A DNA stretch of 64,000 bases, from NCBI GenBank assembly GCA_023431345.1, contig JAEYWK010000097.1, positions 5,261 to 69,260 on the forward strand. The letters run 5' to 3'. The DNA is from Pseudomonadota bacterium (lineage in GTDB: Bacteria; Myxococcota_A; Polyangia; Polyangiales; Polyangiaceae). Below the pieces are notes generated by a model, which ran no database searches, was not told the DNA's origin, and was given only the letters and a program-made list of their open reading frames with translations. The position numbers and the translations under genes were made by a program. Shown here in pieces: positions 35,793 to 43,428 of this stretch. Numbering within the stretch: position 1 is the first letter of the stretch; each line of letters begins with the position of its first letter.

Positions 35793-36395
35793 ATGAGCAA
35801 GATGAACACGATGACGGGTCTGTGGGCGCTGAGCTCGTTGGCGCTGGCTGGCGCTCTGCTGGTGAGCTGCGGCGGTGACTCCGACGGCGGTAAGGGCAGC
35901 ACGGGCGGCAAGGGCTCGACTGCCGGCAGTGGCGGTGGCAGCGCGACCGCCGGAACAGCTTCGGGCGGCGGCGGAGGGAGCAGCGCGGCAGGCTCCAGCA
36001 ACGGCGGCCGCGGCGGCATGGCCTCGACCTCGGGAGCGGGGCCGGGCAGCGATGGCGGCGTGGGTCCCGACTTTCCGGGCTTCGGTGGTGACGGCAACGT
36101 CCCGGCCTGTCCCGACAACCCTGAGGGCAAGACGTGCACGCCGTCGAGCGGCACGCCGAACGTTTGCCTCAGCGATGGGCAGGGCTGTCTTTGTCAGGCG
36201 CTCGGCGCCAGCGGTACCTGGCTCTGTATCGACACCGAGGGGGGCGAGGGTGGCGCTGGCCCCGGTCTCGGTGACTTCAGCGTCGATTGCGGCGATAGCC
36301 CGATGGCCGGCGACGACTGCGACGGCATCGGCCTGTGCGTCGGCTCGCAGAGCTGCGGCTGCTACAGCGGCATGGTCGTCTGCTTGCCGGGCTGA
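35793..36395 (+). CDS. Cys-rich lipoprotein with Gly/Ser linker
   Basis: The 200-residue protein has a lipobox (LAGALLVSC) after a short signal and a Gly/Ser/Ala linker of about 60 residues. A Cys-rich C-terminal half follows (PACPDNPEGKTCTPSSG, CLSDGQGCLCQALG, CGDSPMAGDDCDGIGLC, SCGCYSGMVVC). The 14 or so cysteines suggest a small disulfide-stabilised surface domain. No family is recognised. It is divergent from the MocR gene and could be its target. Confidence 0.75.
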   Translation: MSKMNTMTGLWALSSLALAGALLVSCGGDSDGGKGSTGGKGSTAGSGGGSATAGTASGGGGGSSAAGSSNGGRGGMASTSGAGPGSDGGVGPDFPGFGGDGNVPACPDNPEGKTCTPSSGTPNVCLSDGQGCLCQALGASGTWLCIDTEGGEGGAGPGLGDFSVDCGDSPMAGDDCDGIGLCVGSQSCGCYSGMVVCLPG

Positions 36396-36485
36396 CCTCG
36401 AGCAGAGTGACGCCCAGCGAGCTCGCGGGCCCGAGTCGTGAAACATTCTTGAAACGGGCTGCGCCGCATGTATTGAGGGGCGCAC

Positions 36486-37388
36486 ATGTCCCTCTCGAGC
36501 TCTTCCCCCCCCGAGGCAGGTCCCGAAGCCGGCGACTTGCCTCTCAAGGGGCTGCGTGTCGTTTGCTTCGAGAGCCGGAGGAGCGCCGAGTCGAGCCGCA
36601 TGATCGCGCGCCAGGGCGGGGAGCCGATCGAGGCCCCGACGCTGCGCGAGGTGCCGCTGCGGGGCGCCTCGGGCCTGGACGCGCTGGAGGCCGATCTGCT
36701 GGCGGGACGCCCCGTGCTGCTCGTGCTGCTCACCGGTGTCGGGACCGAGCTGATGATCGAGGGGCTCAGCCAGAGCCTCTCTCGCGAGCGGGCGCTCGGC
36801 TTGCTCACCCAAAGCTCGACCACCATCATCTGTCGCGGGCCGAAGCCCCACGCGGTCTTGAAGCCGCTCGGGGTGAGGCCAGCGGTCGTGGTTGGCGAGC
36901 CGAACACGTGGCGCGACGTGCTGCGCGAGCTCGACGCGCGCGGCGTCGTGAGCGGACGCTACGTGCACGTTCAAGAGTACGGGCGCACCAACCGCGAGCT
37001 CATGAGCGGCATCGCCGAGCGCGGCGCTGTCAGCGTGCGCCAGGTGAAAACGTACGAGTGGACGCTGCCCGAAGATCTGGCCCCGCTTCGCGCCGCCATC
37101 GAGCGCATCGGTCGAGGCGACGCCGAAGTGGCGCTGTTCACCAGCGGCATTCAAGTCACGCACTTGCTGCGCATCGCGGAGCAGCTCGGACGAACCGAGC
37201 CGCTGCTGCGCGGGCTCTCGCGCACCGTGATCGCGTCCGTTGGCCCGCTGACGAGCGAGGTGCTGGTGGCGGCCGGGCTCGCTCCCGACATCGAGCCCGA
37301 GCACCCCAAGCTCGGGCACTTGATGGTGGCGCTCGCCGCGCAAGGCCCGCAAAAGCTCGCAGAGAAGCGCGGTTTGTCGCGCGCCTGA
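36486..37388 (+). CDS. hemD: Uroporphyrinogen-III synthase
   Basis: The 300-residue protein starts at ATG 36486 behind GAGGGG. It matches HemD: LRVVCFESRRSAESSRMIAR, LVLLTGVGTELMIEGL, TTIICRGPKPHAVLKPLGVRP (in pieces), VALFTSGIQVTHLLRIAEQL and VIASVGPLTSEVLVAAGL. It closes and flips hydroxymethylbilane to uroporphyrinogen III, the precursor of heme, siroheme and cobalamin. Siroheme is needed by nitrite reductase, so it could serve the nitrate pathway. No other tetrapyrrole gene is adjacent. Confidence 0.87.
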   Translation: MSLSSSSPPEAGPEAGDLPLKGLRVVCFESRRSAESSRMIARQGGEPIEAPTLREVPLRGASGLDALEADLLAGRPVLLVLLTGVGTELMIEGLSQSLSRERALGLLTQSSTTIICRGPKPHAVLKPLGVRPAVVVGEPNTWRDVLRELDARGVVSGRYVHVQEYGRTNRELMSGIAERGAVSVRQVKTYEWTLPEDLAPLRAAIERIGRGDAEVALFTSGIQVTHLLRIAEQLGRTEPLLRGLSRTVIASVGPLTSEVLVAAGLAPDIEPEHPKLGHLMVALAAQGPQKLAEKRGLSRA

Positions 37389-37401
37389 GCAGCAGGCCCC
37401 G

Positions 37402-38211
37402 TCAGTCGGCGTGGATGATGCCTACCGCGTCCAGGTCGAAGCCGGCGCTGTCGCCGCCGGGAGGTTGCGTCGCCAGGTCGCGAATCTTCACGAAGCGCGC
37501 GCGCGCCAGGCCGACGTCGGCCAAGTCGAAGGCGTCGCCGCCCGTGAGCTCGGCGTCGAGCGGCACGAGCGCGGCCGCGTCGTAGCGGAGTGTCGGCGTC
37601 CAGCCCGCGCAACCTGGGAAGGTGCCTTCTCCAGCGCCCGCGGCGTCGCACTCGAACGTGTGCCACTCCTCACCGTCTTCGCTCACGCTGATCTCTCCGA
37701 GCTCCGCGAACACGGCCGTCTGGTCACCGCTCGGCCAGAATGCATTCTCGAACACGACGAAGTCGGGCCCTTCGCCGTCCACGATGCCGCCAGCGCCGAA
37801 CGCGACGACGATCTCACCGCCCACGCCCAGCGACACGACATCGAGCGAGCCCGAGTTGGTGCCGAGCCCGCGAGGCGGCCCGAGCACCACGCCCGGCAGC
37901 TTGTCCGCGTTGAAGCCGGCGCTGTCGCCAGGAGTGAACGACACTACCTCGCTCGCGTAAGGCGCATCGGAAGGATGCTCGCGCGGGGGGGCGCCAGCCG
38001 CTCCTGCGCCAGCGTTGCCCCCGTCGCCCGGGCGGGCGGCGGTGCCGTCGGCGCCGTCGGCGCCGCCCGCGCCGCCTTGGACCGACTCGCCACCGACGCT
38101 TTCCCCGCCGCCGGCGTCGCCCGGCTCGCCGCCGCTGCCGTCCGAGCACGAAAGCAGCGCGCCGCCGGTCAAAATCGCGAGCACCACGGCGACGCTAGCA
38201 CCCAGGCTCAT
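37402..38211 (-). CDS. Lipoprotein, surface protein under a cobalamin riboswitch (second gene)
   Basis: ATG 38211 overlaps the stop of the preceding lipoprotein gene, giving 269 residues with lipobox LTGGALLSC and a Gly-rich linker (residues ~20-80). The C-terminal domain of about 190 residues has VVSFTPGDSAGFNADKLPGV, VSLGVGGEIVVAFG, GEGPDFVVFENAFW, EISVSEDGEEWHTFECDAAG and GDAFDLADVGLARARFVKIR. This is a beta-rich 'cell surface protein' seen in Myxococcota genomes; no biochemical role is known to me. Co-transcription with the riboswitch-controlled gene upstream suggests a cobalamin-related surface function. Confidence 0.78.
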   Translation of the reverse strand: MSLGASVAVVLAILTGGALLSCSDGSGGEPGDAGGGESVGGESVQGGAGGADGADGTAARPGDGGNAGAGAAGAPPREHPSDAPYASEVVSFTPGDSAGFNADKLPGVVLGPPRGLGTNSGSLDVVSLGVGGEIVVAFGAGGIVDGEGPDFVVFENAFWPSGDQTAVFAELGEISVSEDGEEWHTFECDAAGAGEGTFPGCAGWTPTLRYDAAALVPLDAELTGGDAFDLADVGLARARFVKIRDLATQPPGGDSAGFDLDAVGIIHAD

Positions 38212-38909
38212 TCGGGGGTCGCCTTTGACCAGGGGAAGCCGTTGCATCCGTCCGTGTCGAGCGCGCCAACGTCGGCGACCTTCGTGCTCGCCTGCGCCGC
38301 CGCCAGCGACTCCGCGTCGTAGACGATCATGCAGTAGTAAAAGCCGGCCGCCTCGGGCTCGGTGTAGACGATCTTGGCGAACTTGTTGGGAGTGTAAAGG
38401 TTATCGCAGCGGTACTGGGTGTAGGCGACGTTCGCGGCGTTGTCGTAAGCGATGAGGCCGGAGCCGTTCCAAAGCTTGTCGTCGATGTCCACGTCGAAGC
38501 CGAAGTGATCGACGTAGTGACCGATGAGCTCGAACGCTTCGCCGGCCTGGCCGCCTTCGCCGCCTTCGCCGTTTTCGAACTCATTTTCGCACGCGACCGC
38601 TCCCTCTCCCCCGGCTCCGCCCGCGCCGCCTTGCGCGGCGCCGCCTTCACCCGTGGCGCCAGCTTCACCGGCGGCGCCGCCGCCCGCATGGGCGCTGGCG
38701 CCGGCCTGGCCTGGCTCGCCGGCGTGCGCCGAGCCCCCTCCGCTGGCCTCGCCGCCGTTGGCGTTGCCGCCGAGGTTCGACTCGCCACCGTCTGCCGCCC
38801 CGCCGGCTTCGCCCGCGGCTCCGCCCGGGCCGTCGACTTCGTCGTCACTACAAGCAAACGTGGCCGCTGCCGCGAGCGTCAACACTGCACCGAAGCGAAG
38901 CAAATTCAT
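38208..38909 (-). CDS. Lipoprotein under a cobalamin riboswitch (first gene)
   Basis: The 233-residue protein has a lipobox (LAAAATFAC) and a long Gly/Ala/Glu-rich linker (residues ~25-110). A C-terminal domain of about 100 residues follows: FELIGHYVDHFGFDVDIDDK, LWNGSGLIAYDNAANVAYTQ, CDNLYTPNKFAKIVYTEPEA and GFYYCMIVYDAESL. No characterised family is recognised. It is directly downstream (120 bases) of the cobalamin riboswitch on the same strand. By inference it captures or handles a corrinoid at the cell surface when B12 is scarce. Confidence 0.75.
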   Translation of the reverse strand: MNLLRFGAVLTLAAAATFACSDDEVDGPGGAAGEAGGAADGGESNLGGNANGGEASGGGSAHAGEPGQAGASAHAGGGAAGEAGATGEGGAAQGGAGGAGGEGAVACENEFENGEGGEGGQAGEAFELIGHYVDHFGFDVDIDDKLWNGSGLIAYDNAANVAYTQYRCDNLYTPNKFAKIVYTEPEAAGFYYCMIVYDAESLAAAQASTKVADVGALDTDGCNGFPWSKATPE

Positions 38910-39029
38910 CGTAGGCTCCAGCCGGTCCTAGCCGGCGCTCTGCCTTCGGAACGACGTGCGATAGCTGGCAGCCACCGAGCCGCGAGCCCTCGCCCCATCG
39001 TCCGTGGGGCTTTTCGTGGGTCTCGGGCG

Positions 39030-39190
39030 AAGGGGGTATCCTGGCTCTCGGAGCTTCGACTTGGTCCGGCCTTCCCCGGTCTTCCCGAGTGGCTGGCGGC
39101 TATCGCCTGGGACGCTGTCGCTCCGATTACAGTGGCGGGACCGCGCCGGAGTTGCACCGGCTTCCCACCCTTCGACCGAAGGGTTACTGA
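39030..39190 (-). promoter_or_regulatory. Cobalamin (AdoCbl-type) riboswitch
   Basis: On the minus strand the conserved elements appear in order. They are GGGAAGCCGGTGCAACTCCGG, read here as GGGAAGCCGGTG then CAACTCCGG; GGTCCCGCCACTGTAA (the invariant GCCACTG block at 39129-39136); GGGAAGACCGGGG; and the B12 box GAGCCAGGATACCC (39034-39047). Boundaries are approximate. The aptamer precedes the two-lipoprotein operon by about 120 bases. The expression platform is not resolved; a GCCGG/CCGGC hairpin lies just before the ATG. Confidence 0.92.
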
Positions 39191-39284
39191 ATCGAGCGCG
39201 TCCTTAGCCCTCTCGCCCGAGGTCGTCAAGGCCGCGACGATTTGACGCATTCCGCGGCAGGCGGCGCGGCGCTAGCAGAGCGGC

Positions 39285-39695
39285 GTGCATCGCCGTCCTT
39301 CCGTGACCGCTCGTCGCGTCTCCGCGTGGTTGTTCGCGCTGGCCGCCGCCGGTTGCTCGTCTCCTGAGCCTACCGCGGAGCGGCTCAGCCTCGTCTCCGA
39401 TCGCGGCCTCCTCGCTGCGGACGTGAGCTTTGCGGCTCCGGTGGCGCGCGGTAACAACGAGCTTTGGGTCGCGCTGACGCCGCTCGAGAGTGAAGGTGAA
39501 GCGCGCCTACTTGCGGTCGACGCGACCATGGCCGCGCACGCGCACGTGGCGCACGCCGAGCACATCGCCAGCGTCGGCTCGACCTTCGAGGTACAGGGCC
39601 TCGACTTGTTCATGAGCGGGCGCTGGCAGCTCGAGCTGTCGCTCCGGATCTCGGACGCCGACGACACGCTGAGCTTCCCGGTCGACGTGCCGTGA
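39285..39695 (+). CDS. YtkA-like lipoprotein
   Basis: The GTG-started protein has 136 residues with a lipobox (LFALAAAGC). A small beta-sandwich resembling YtkA/FixH-type domains follows: GNNELWVALTPLESEGEA, DATMAAHAHVAHAEHIASV, GLDLFMSGRWQLELSLRISD. The Met/His-containing segment could bind copper. Its stop overlaps the start of the outer-membrane protein gene by 4 bases (ATGA-like). It is divergent from the riboswitch-controlled genes. Confidence 0.65.
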   Translation: MHRRPSVTARRVSAWLFALAAAGCSSPEPTAERLSLVSDRGLLAADVSFAAPVARGNNELWVALTPLESEGEARLLAVDATMAAHAHVAHAEHIASVGSTFEVQGLDLFMSGRWQLELSLRISDADDTLSFPVDVP

Positions 39696-40618
39696 AGCGC
39701 TGGGTCGCTTGCTTCGTGCTCGTCGCGAGCGCGCTTTCGTCGCGCGTGGCGGTGGCGTGCCCCTGCAGCGACGACGCGGGCGGTGCGCTCGGCCTCACCT
39801 CCGCCGACGAGCGCTTCGGGGCCGCGCTGGTGGCGACGTCGCGGCGCGCGCTCGGGCAGCACGACGCCCACGGCCGTTACCGCGCGCTCGACGACGACGA
39901 AGCCGAGAGCTCGGAGGAGCTCTTGCTGCGGTTGGGGCTCCGCGCGTCACCCGAGCTCGAGTGGCTCCTGGAGCTGGGCGGCGCTGCGTATCGCATGCAC
40001 GCCGGCCGCCACGCGGAGCGCGCCGTCGGTTTCGGCGACGCCATCGCTCGCGGCCGCTACGTGCTCCGTCGCGAGAGCATGCCTCACGCGAGCGTACCGC
40101 TGCCGTCCGTGGCCGTGAGCGCGCTCGTCCGCGCCCCGCTCGGCACCATCGCCGAGCAGCGCTCGGCGGGCTTCGGCTCCGGGGGAGCGCAGCTCGGCCT
40201 CGGCACGTGGGAGGTGGGGTTGGGTGTCGATGCCGCGCGGGGTCTGCTGCCGGAGCTGGGCGTGTACGTCGCGGCCGAAGCCGCGTACCGCTTCGCGGAT
40301 CACGTGCTCCAACGCGAGCGGCAGCTGGGGCCTCGCGGCGAGCTCACGCTCGGGCTGCGCGCCTTTCCGCAAGCTGCGCTGAGCGGCAGCGTCGCGCTGC
40401 GGGCGCGCGTCACGGGCGACGTCAGCCTCGAGGGGCGTTCGTTGAGCGGGACGGGTGAGCGCCTGCTCACCTTGGTGGTCGGTGCAGCGCACGTCGACGT
40501 CGGCAGCGGCGTCAGGAGCGCGCTCACGCTCAGCCTCGATCCGCCCGTCGCCAGCTTTCTGGGCAGGAGCTCGACCGCCGCTATCGCGCTCGGCTGCTCG
40601 CTCGGCTACGCTTTCTGA
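39692..40618 (+). CDS. Outer-membrane protein, unknown family
   Basis: The 308-residue protein has a signal peptide ending around residue 22, a short CPCSD motif just after cleavage, and then alternating amphipathic strands with Gly and aromatic ends (LLLRLGLRASPELEWLLELG, SVAVSALVRAPLGT, LGTWEVGLGVDAARG, ELTLGLRAFPQAALSGSVAL). It terminates GCSLGYAF, with the C-terminal Phe of a barrel. It is translationally coupled to the YtkA-like gene. A metal-related outer-membrane role is possible, but the function is not assigned. Confidence 0.65.
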   Translation: MKRWVACFVLVASALSSRVAVACPCSDDAGGALGLTSADERFGAALVATSRRALGQHDAHGRYRALDDDEAESSEELLLRLGLRASPELEWLLELGGAAYRMHAGRHAERAVGFGDAIARGRYVLRRESMPHASVPLPSVAVSALVRAPLGTIAEQRSAGFGSGGAQLGLGTWEVGLGVDAARGLLPELGVYVAAEAAYRFADHVLQRERQLGPRGELTLGLRAFPQAALSGSVALRARVTGDVSLEGRSLSGTGERLLTLVVGAAHVDVGSGVRSALTLSLDPPVASFLGRSSTAAIALGCSLGYAF

Positions 40619-40829
40619 GGGCCATTCGCGGCCCATTCTGGCGCTTGGCGCGAGCGACCAGGGCTCCGCGCGGCGAGGCGCAAGCGCCCGGTCCCTGACC
40701 GTTCATTCGGCCGCCAAGCAGGATTTCGTCCCCCTGCCACCGCCGTCTGCGCTATAAAGCTGAACGCATGCGCGAAGGGATCGCCAGCAGCGCGAGAGGC
40801 GCGCTCCCGCAGCGCCGGCGGGCAATCGC

Positions 40830-41714
40830 ATGAAGATCACCTTCTGGGGCGTGCGCGGCAGCATTCCGTGTCCGGCGCGCACCCACGTGCATTTCGGCGG
40901 CAACACCAGCTGCGTCCACGTCTCGGTCGCCGGCGAAGAGATCATCCTCGACGCGGGCACCGGCATCCGCGGCCTCGGGCGAGCGTTCCTCCGTCGCGGG
41001 ATCGACCGCGCCACGCTGCTGCTCTCGCACTCGCACTGGGATCATATCTGCGGCTTCCCGTTCTTCACGCCGGCCTATGATCCGAAGTGGTCGATGCGAA
41101 TCTTGGCGGGCCATCTCCGGCACGAGGCCGGGATTCGCTCGGTGCTCGCCAGCCAGATGACGGACCCCATGTTCCCGGTGCCGCTCGAGGCCATGCGGGG
41201 TGCGTCCGCGTTCGAAGACTTCAGGGCCGGCGACACCTTTACGTTGGGCAAAGACGTCGTCGTCAAGACGGCGCCGCTGAATCACCCGAACGGGGCTACC
41301 GGCTATCGCATCGAGCATGGCGGAGTCTCGTTTTGCTATGTGACCGACACGGAGCACCGGCCAGGCTCGCTCGACCAGAACGTCTTGACGCTGATCGACG
41401 GCGCCGATCTGGTCTTGTACGACTCCACCTACACCGACGCAGAGTACCCGACCAAGGTGGGCTGGGGACATTCGACCTGGCAAGAAGGCATCCGCTTGTG
41501 CCGCGCCGCCGGCGCGCGCCGTCTCGGTATCTTTCATCACGATCCTGACCACGACGACACCTTCATGCGCGGCGTCGCCGCGGAGGCGAAAGAGGCCTGG
41601 AAGGGCGCGTTCGTCGTGCGGGAAGGTCGCTCGGTTTTGTTGCAAGCAGGCGCGCGGGGCGAGCGCCTCACCGCGGCGCCGTCGAGCTACGCCGACATCG
41701 CGCTGCCGCGTTGA
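40830..41714 (+). CDS. MBL fold metallo-hydrolase
   Basis: The 294-residue protein starts MKITFWGVRGSIPCPARTHV and has the HSHWDHICG (HxHxDH) metal site, a later histidine in PLNHPNGATGYRI, YDSTYTDAEY with a metal Asp and FHHDPDHDD at the end. The MKxxFWGVRGSxPxP opening is that of a beta-lactamase-fold family related to RNase Z/PhnP-like hydrolases. A candidate -10 (TATAAA, about 40754) lies upstream. The substrate is unknown; a phosphodiesterase is possible. Confidence 0.88.
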   Translation: MKITFWGVRGSIPCPARTHVHFGGNTSCVHVSVAGEEIILDAGTGIRGLGRAFLRRGIDRATLLLSHSHWDHICGFPFFTPAYDPKWSMRILAGHLRHEAGIRSVLASQMTDPMFPVPLEAMRGASAFEDFRAGDTFTLGKDVVVKTAPLNHPNGATGYRIEHGGVSFCYVTDTEHRPGSLDQNVLTLIDGADLVLYDSTYTDAEYPTKVGWGHSTWQEGIRLCRAAGARRLGIFHHDPDHDDTFMRGVAAEAKEAWKGAFVVREGRSVLLQAGARGERLTAAPSSYADIALPR

Positions 41715-41920
41715 GCGCGACGCCGCAGCGCGGCGCAATCTTCGAGCGACCACGCCGGCGAGGCGCCACGGCGGCGGCGTGAAGGTGCGACAATGAAGGT
41801 GCGAAGCCGCCGTCGTCGTCCACGCGAGCTTGGCTGAGCCGTCAGATGGCTTGGGCGACACCTGCTAACTTTGCTATCCTCTGACTTTGGCGTCGGTGGA
41901 CTTTTGGAGGTCCTGTCCAG

Positions 41921-43141
41921 ATGATGAATTCGCGTAGCAGCCTTGGTGCCGTCGTTCCCAGCCTTCTGTCGGCATTTCTGCTGCTTGCCTGCGGCGGAGG
42001 AGAAGACGGCAGCGAGGTCGACAACAACGGCTCGGGCGGCTCGACCAGTCGGGGCGGCAATGGTCAGCCCGATCTCGGCGGTGCAGGCCCAGGCACCGGG
42101 GGTCGCAGCGGTCCCGGAACGCCGCCTCTCACCCCTGACGCCGCCTGCGCGACGGGCACCGCCACCGCCGACGCGATTCCGGCCGTGGTGCAGATGGTCG
42201 TCGACATCAGCGGCTCGATGGATTGGGGCGCAGACGGCGACCGCAATCCGGCCCGGGGCATGTCGAAGTGGGACATCACGAGCAACGCGCTCAAAGACGC
42301 CGTAGCCAAGTTGCCCGCGACGGTGGCAGTGGGGCTCAATTTCTATCCGAACAACCCGCCGCGGCGCGAGTGCATCCGGAACGCGGTGGGGCTGCCGCTC
42401 GCGCTGCTGGGTGACGCAAACTCGAGTCAGCGCGAGCGGTTCGACGACGTCATCGACGGCGCGAGTCCGAACGGAGGCACGCCGACGCACGGCGCGTTCT
42501 TGTTCGGCGCCGACACCGTGTCCGCCTCGAACCTCGACGGGCGCAAGTTCGTGCTGCTCATCACCGACGGCGTGCCCACGTACACGCTCGAGTGCGGGGG
42601 CGATGGTGAAGATCCCGTCGACAACGCGCCGCTGATCGCGGCCGTGGAGGAGACCTTCAAGGCCGACGACGTGAGCACCTTCGTGATCGGAAGCCCAGGC
42701 AGCGACGCCGCGCGCAGCGATCTTTCGCAGATGGCGACGGTGGGCGGCACCGCCAAAGCGGGCTGCTCCAATTCCGGGCCCGACTACTGCCACCTCGATA
42801 TGACGACCGCGGAAGATTTCGGGGCTGCCCTCGCCGCTGGTCTCGCCGACATCGCAGGCCGCATCAGCGCCTGTGAGTATGCCGTCCCGCCTGCGCCCAA
42901 CGGCAAGACGCTCGATCCCGAGCTCGTGAACGTGCTCTACACCAAGGGTGATGGCGAGCCCACGCCGCTCGCGCAGGACCCGACGGGGAAGTGCGAGCAG
43001 GGTTGGGTGTACGACGATCCGCAGAATCCGACCAAGATCACGCTGTGCGGCGCCGACTGCGATGCCGTGAAGGCGGATGCTACCGCCAAGATCGATCTGC
43101 TCTTCGGTTGCGTCACCGACGTGGGCGAGCCGCCCAAGTAG
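41921..43141 (+). CDS. vWA-domain lipoprotein
   Basis: The 406-residue protein starts at ATG 41921 behind GGAGG, has lipobox LSAFLLLAC and a Gly-rich linker. The von Willebrand A domain spans residues ~88-320: VVQMVVDISGSMDWGADGD (MIDAS DxSxS), PNGGTPTHGAFLFGADTV (MIDAS Thr) and FVLLITDGVPT (MIDAS Asp). The C-terminal part is Cys-containing. It binds divalent metal and a protein ligand at the surface. It stands alone upstream of the threonine leader. Confidence 0.85.
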   Translation: MMNSRSSLGAVVPSLLSAFLLLACGGGEDGSEVDNNGSGGSTSRGGNGQPDLGGAGPGTGGRSGPGTPPLTPDAACATGTATADAIPAVVQMVVDISGSMDWGADGDRNPARGMSKWDITSNALKDAVAKLPATVAVGLNFYPNNPPRRECIRNAVGLPLALLGDANSSQRERFDDVIDGASPNGGTPTHGAFLFGADTVSASNLDGRKFVLLITDGVPTYTLECGGDGEDPVDNAPLIAAVEETFKADDVSTFVIGSPGSDAARSDLSQMATVGGTAKAGCSNSGPDYCHLDMTTAEDFGAALAAGLADIAGRISACEYAVPPAPNGKTLDPELVNVLYTKGDGEPTPLAQDPTGKCEQGWVYDDPQNPTKITLCGADCDAVKADATAKIDLLFGCVTDVGEPPK

Positions 43142-43208
43142 GTGCGCGGGAGCGACGCCGTACCGCTGACTAGCCGCAGCCGTGCGCTCGTCCACAACCC
43201 CCTGAGCG

Positions 43209-43237
43209 TTGACGAGCATCGGACTGTGCCGTATGGT
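43209..43237 (+). promoter_or_regulatory. Sigma-70-like promoter for the threonine leader and thrS
   Basis: TTGACG (43209-43214) and TATGGT (43232-43237) are separated by exactly 17 bases. A start of transcription about 7 bases later, near 43244, would lie only a few bases before the leader ATG at 43247, implying an almost leaderless mRNA. This agrees with the lack of a Shine-Dalgarno before that ATG. Confidence 0.55.
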
Positions 43238-43246
43238 TACGGCTCG

Positions 43247-43318
43247 ATGCTCGCAAGGCTCGCGCTCACGACGACGACGACGACCCGCAGTGGCGGGAGC
43301 GGCTTCGTCTGCGCATAG
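43247..43318 (+). CDS. Leader peptide with six consecutive Thr codons
   Basis: A 23-codon frame runs from ATG 43247 to TAG 43316-43318. It encodes MLARLAL, then six threonines (five ACG and one ACC, 43268-43285), then RSGGSGFVCA. It lies 110 bases upstream of a threonyl-tRNA synthetase gene on the same strand, exactly where an attenuator leader peptide is expected. Ribosome stalling on uncharged tRNA-Thr at these codons would report threonine supply. It has no clear Shine-Dalgarno, but a promoter placed directly before it would allow leaderless initiation. This is too short to be found by usual gene callers. Confidence 0.7.
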   Translation: MLARLALTTTTTTRSGGSGFVCA

Positions 43319-43348
43319 CTCGACATCGAGAAAACGCCCACGAAACCA

Positions 43349-43371
43349 GCCCCGCCGAGAACCGGCAGGGC
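43349..43371 (+). promoter_or_regulatory. Hairpin between the leader peptide and thrS
   Basis: Arms GCCC-C-GCCG and CGGC-A-GGGC (eight pairs with one C-A mismatch) flank a 5-base loop, 31 bases after the leader stop. No T-run follows. It could be the pause or anti-sequestering structure in an attenuation mechanism. Confidence 0.45.
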
Positions 43372-43383
43372 GCGGCTGCATGA

Positions 43384-43428
43384 CGTCGTCCCTCCGGTCC
43401 CGGCCACGACCGAAACGGAGATACGACG
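43384..43428 (+). promoter_or_regulatory. Hairpin sequestering the thrS Shine-Dalgarno
   Basis: CGTCGT (43384-43389) pairs with ACGACG (43423-43428, immediately before the thrS ATG), CTCCG (43392-43396) with CGGAG (43416-43420, which holds the GGAG Shine-Dalgarno), and GTC with GAC inside. The 5' arm CGTCGT is also complementary to the ACG Thr-codon run of the leader (43268-43282). The two pairings are mutually exclusive, as needed for translational attenuation. Confidence 0.55.

Noticed and set aside
36449..36486. TTGAAA-N16-TATTGA as a leaderless promoter for hemD
   Set aside because: A GAGGGG Shine-Dalgarno lies inside the proposed -10 to start region, so transcription must begin further upstream.
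38560..38830. GGCGGC-rich runs as a satellite or CRISPR-like array
   Set aside because: They encode the Gly/Ala/Glu linker of a lipoprotein in frame; there are no regular spacers.
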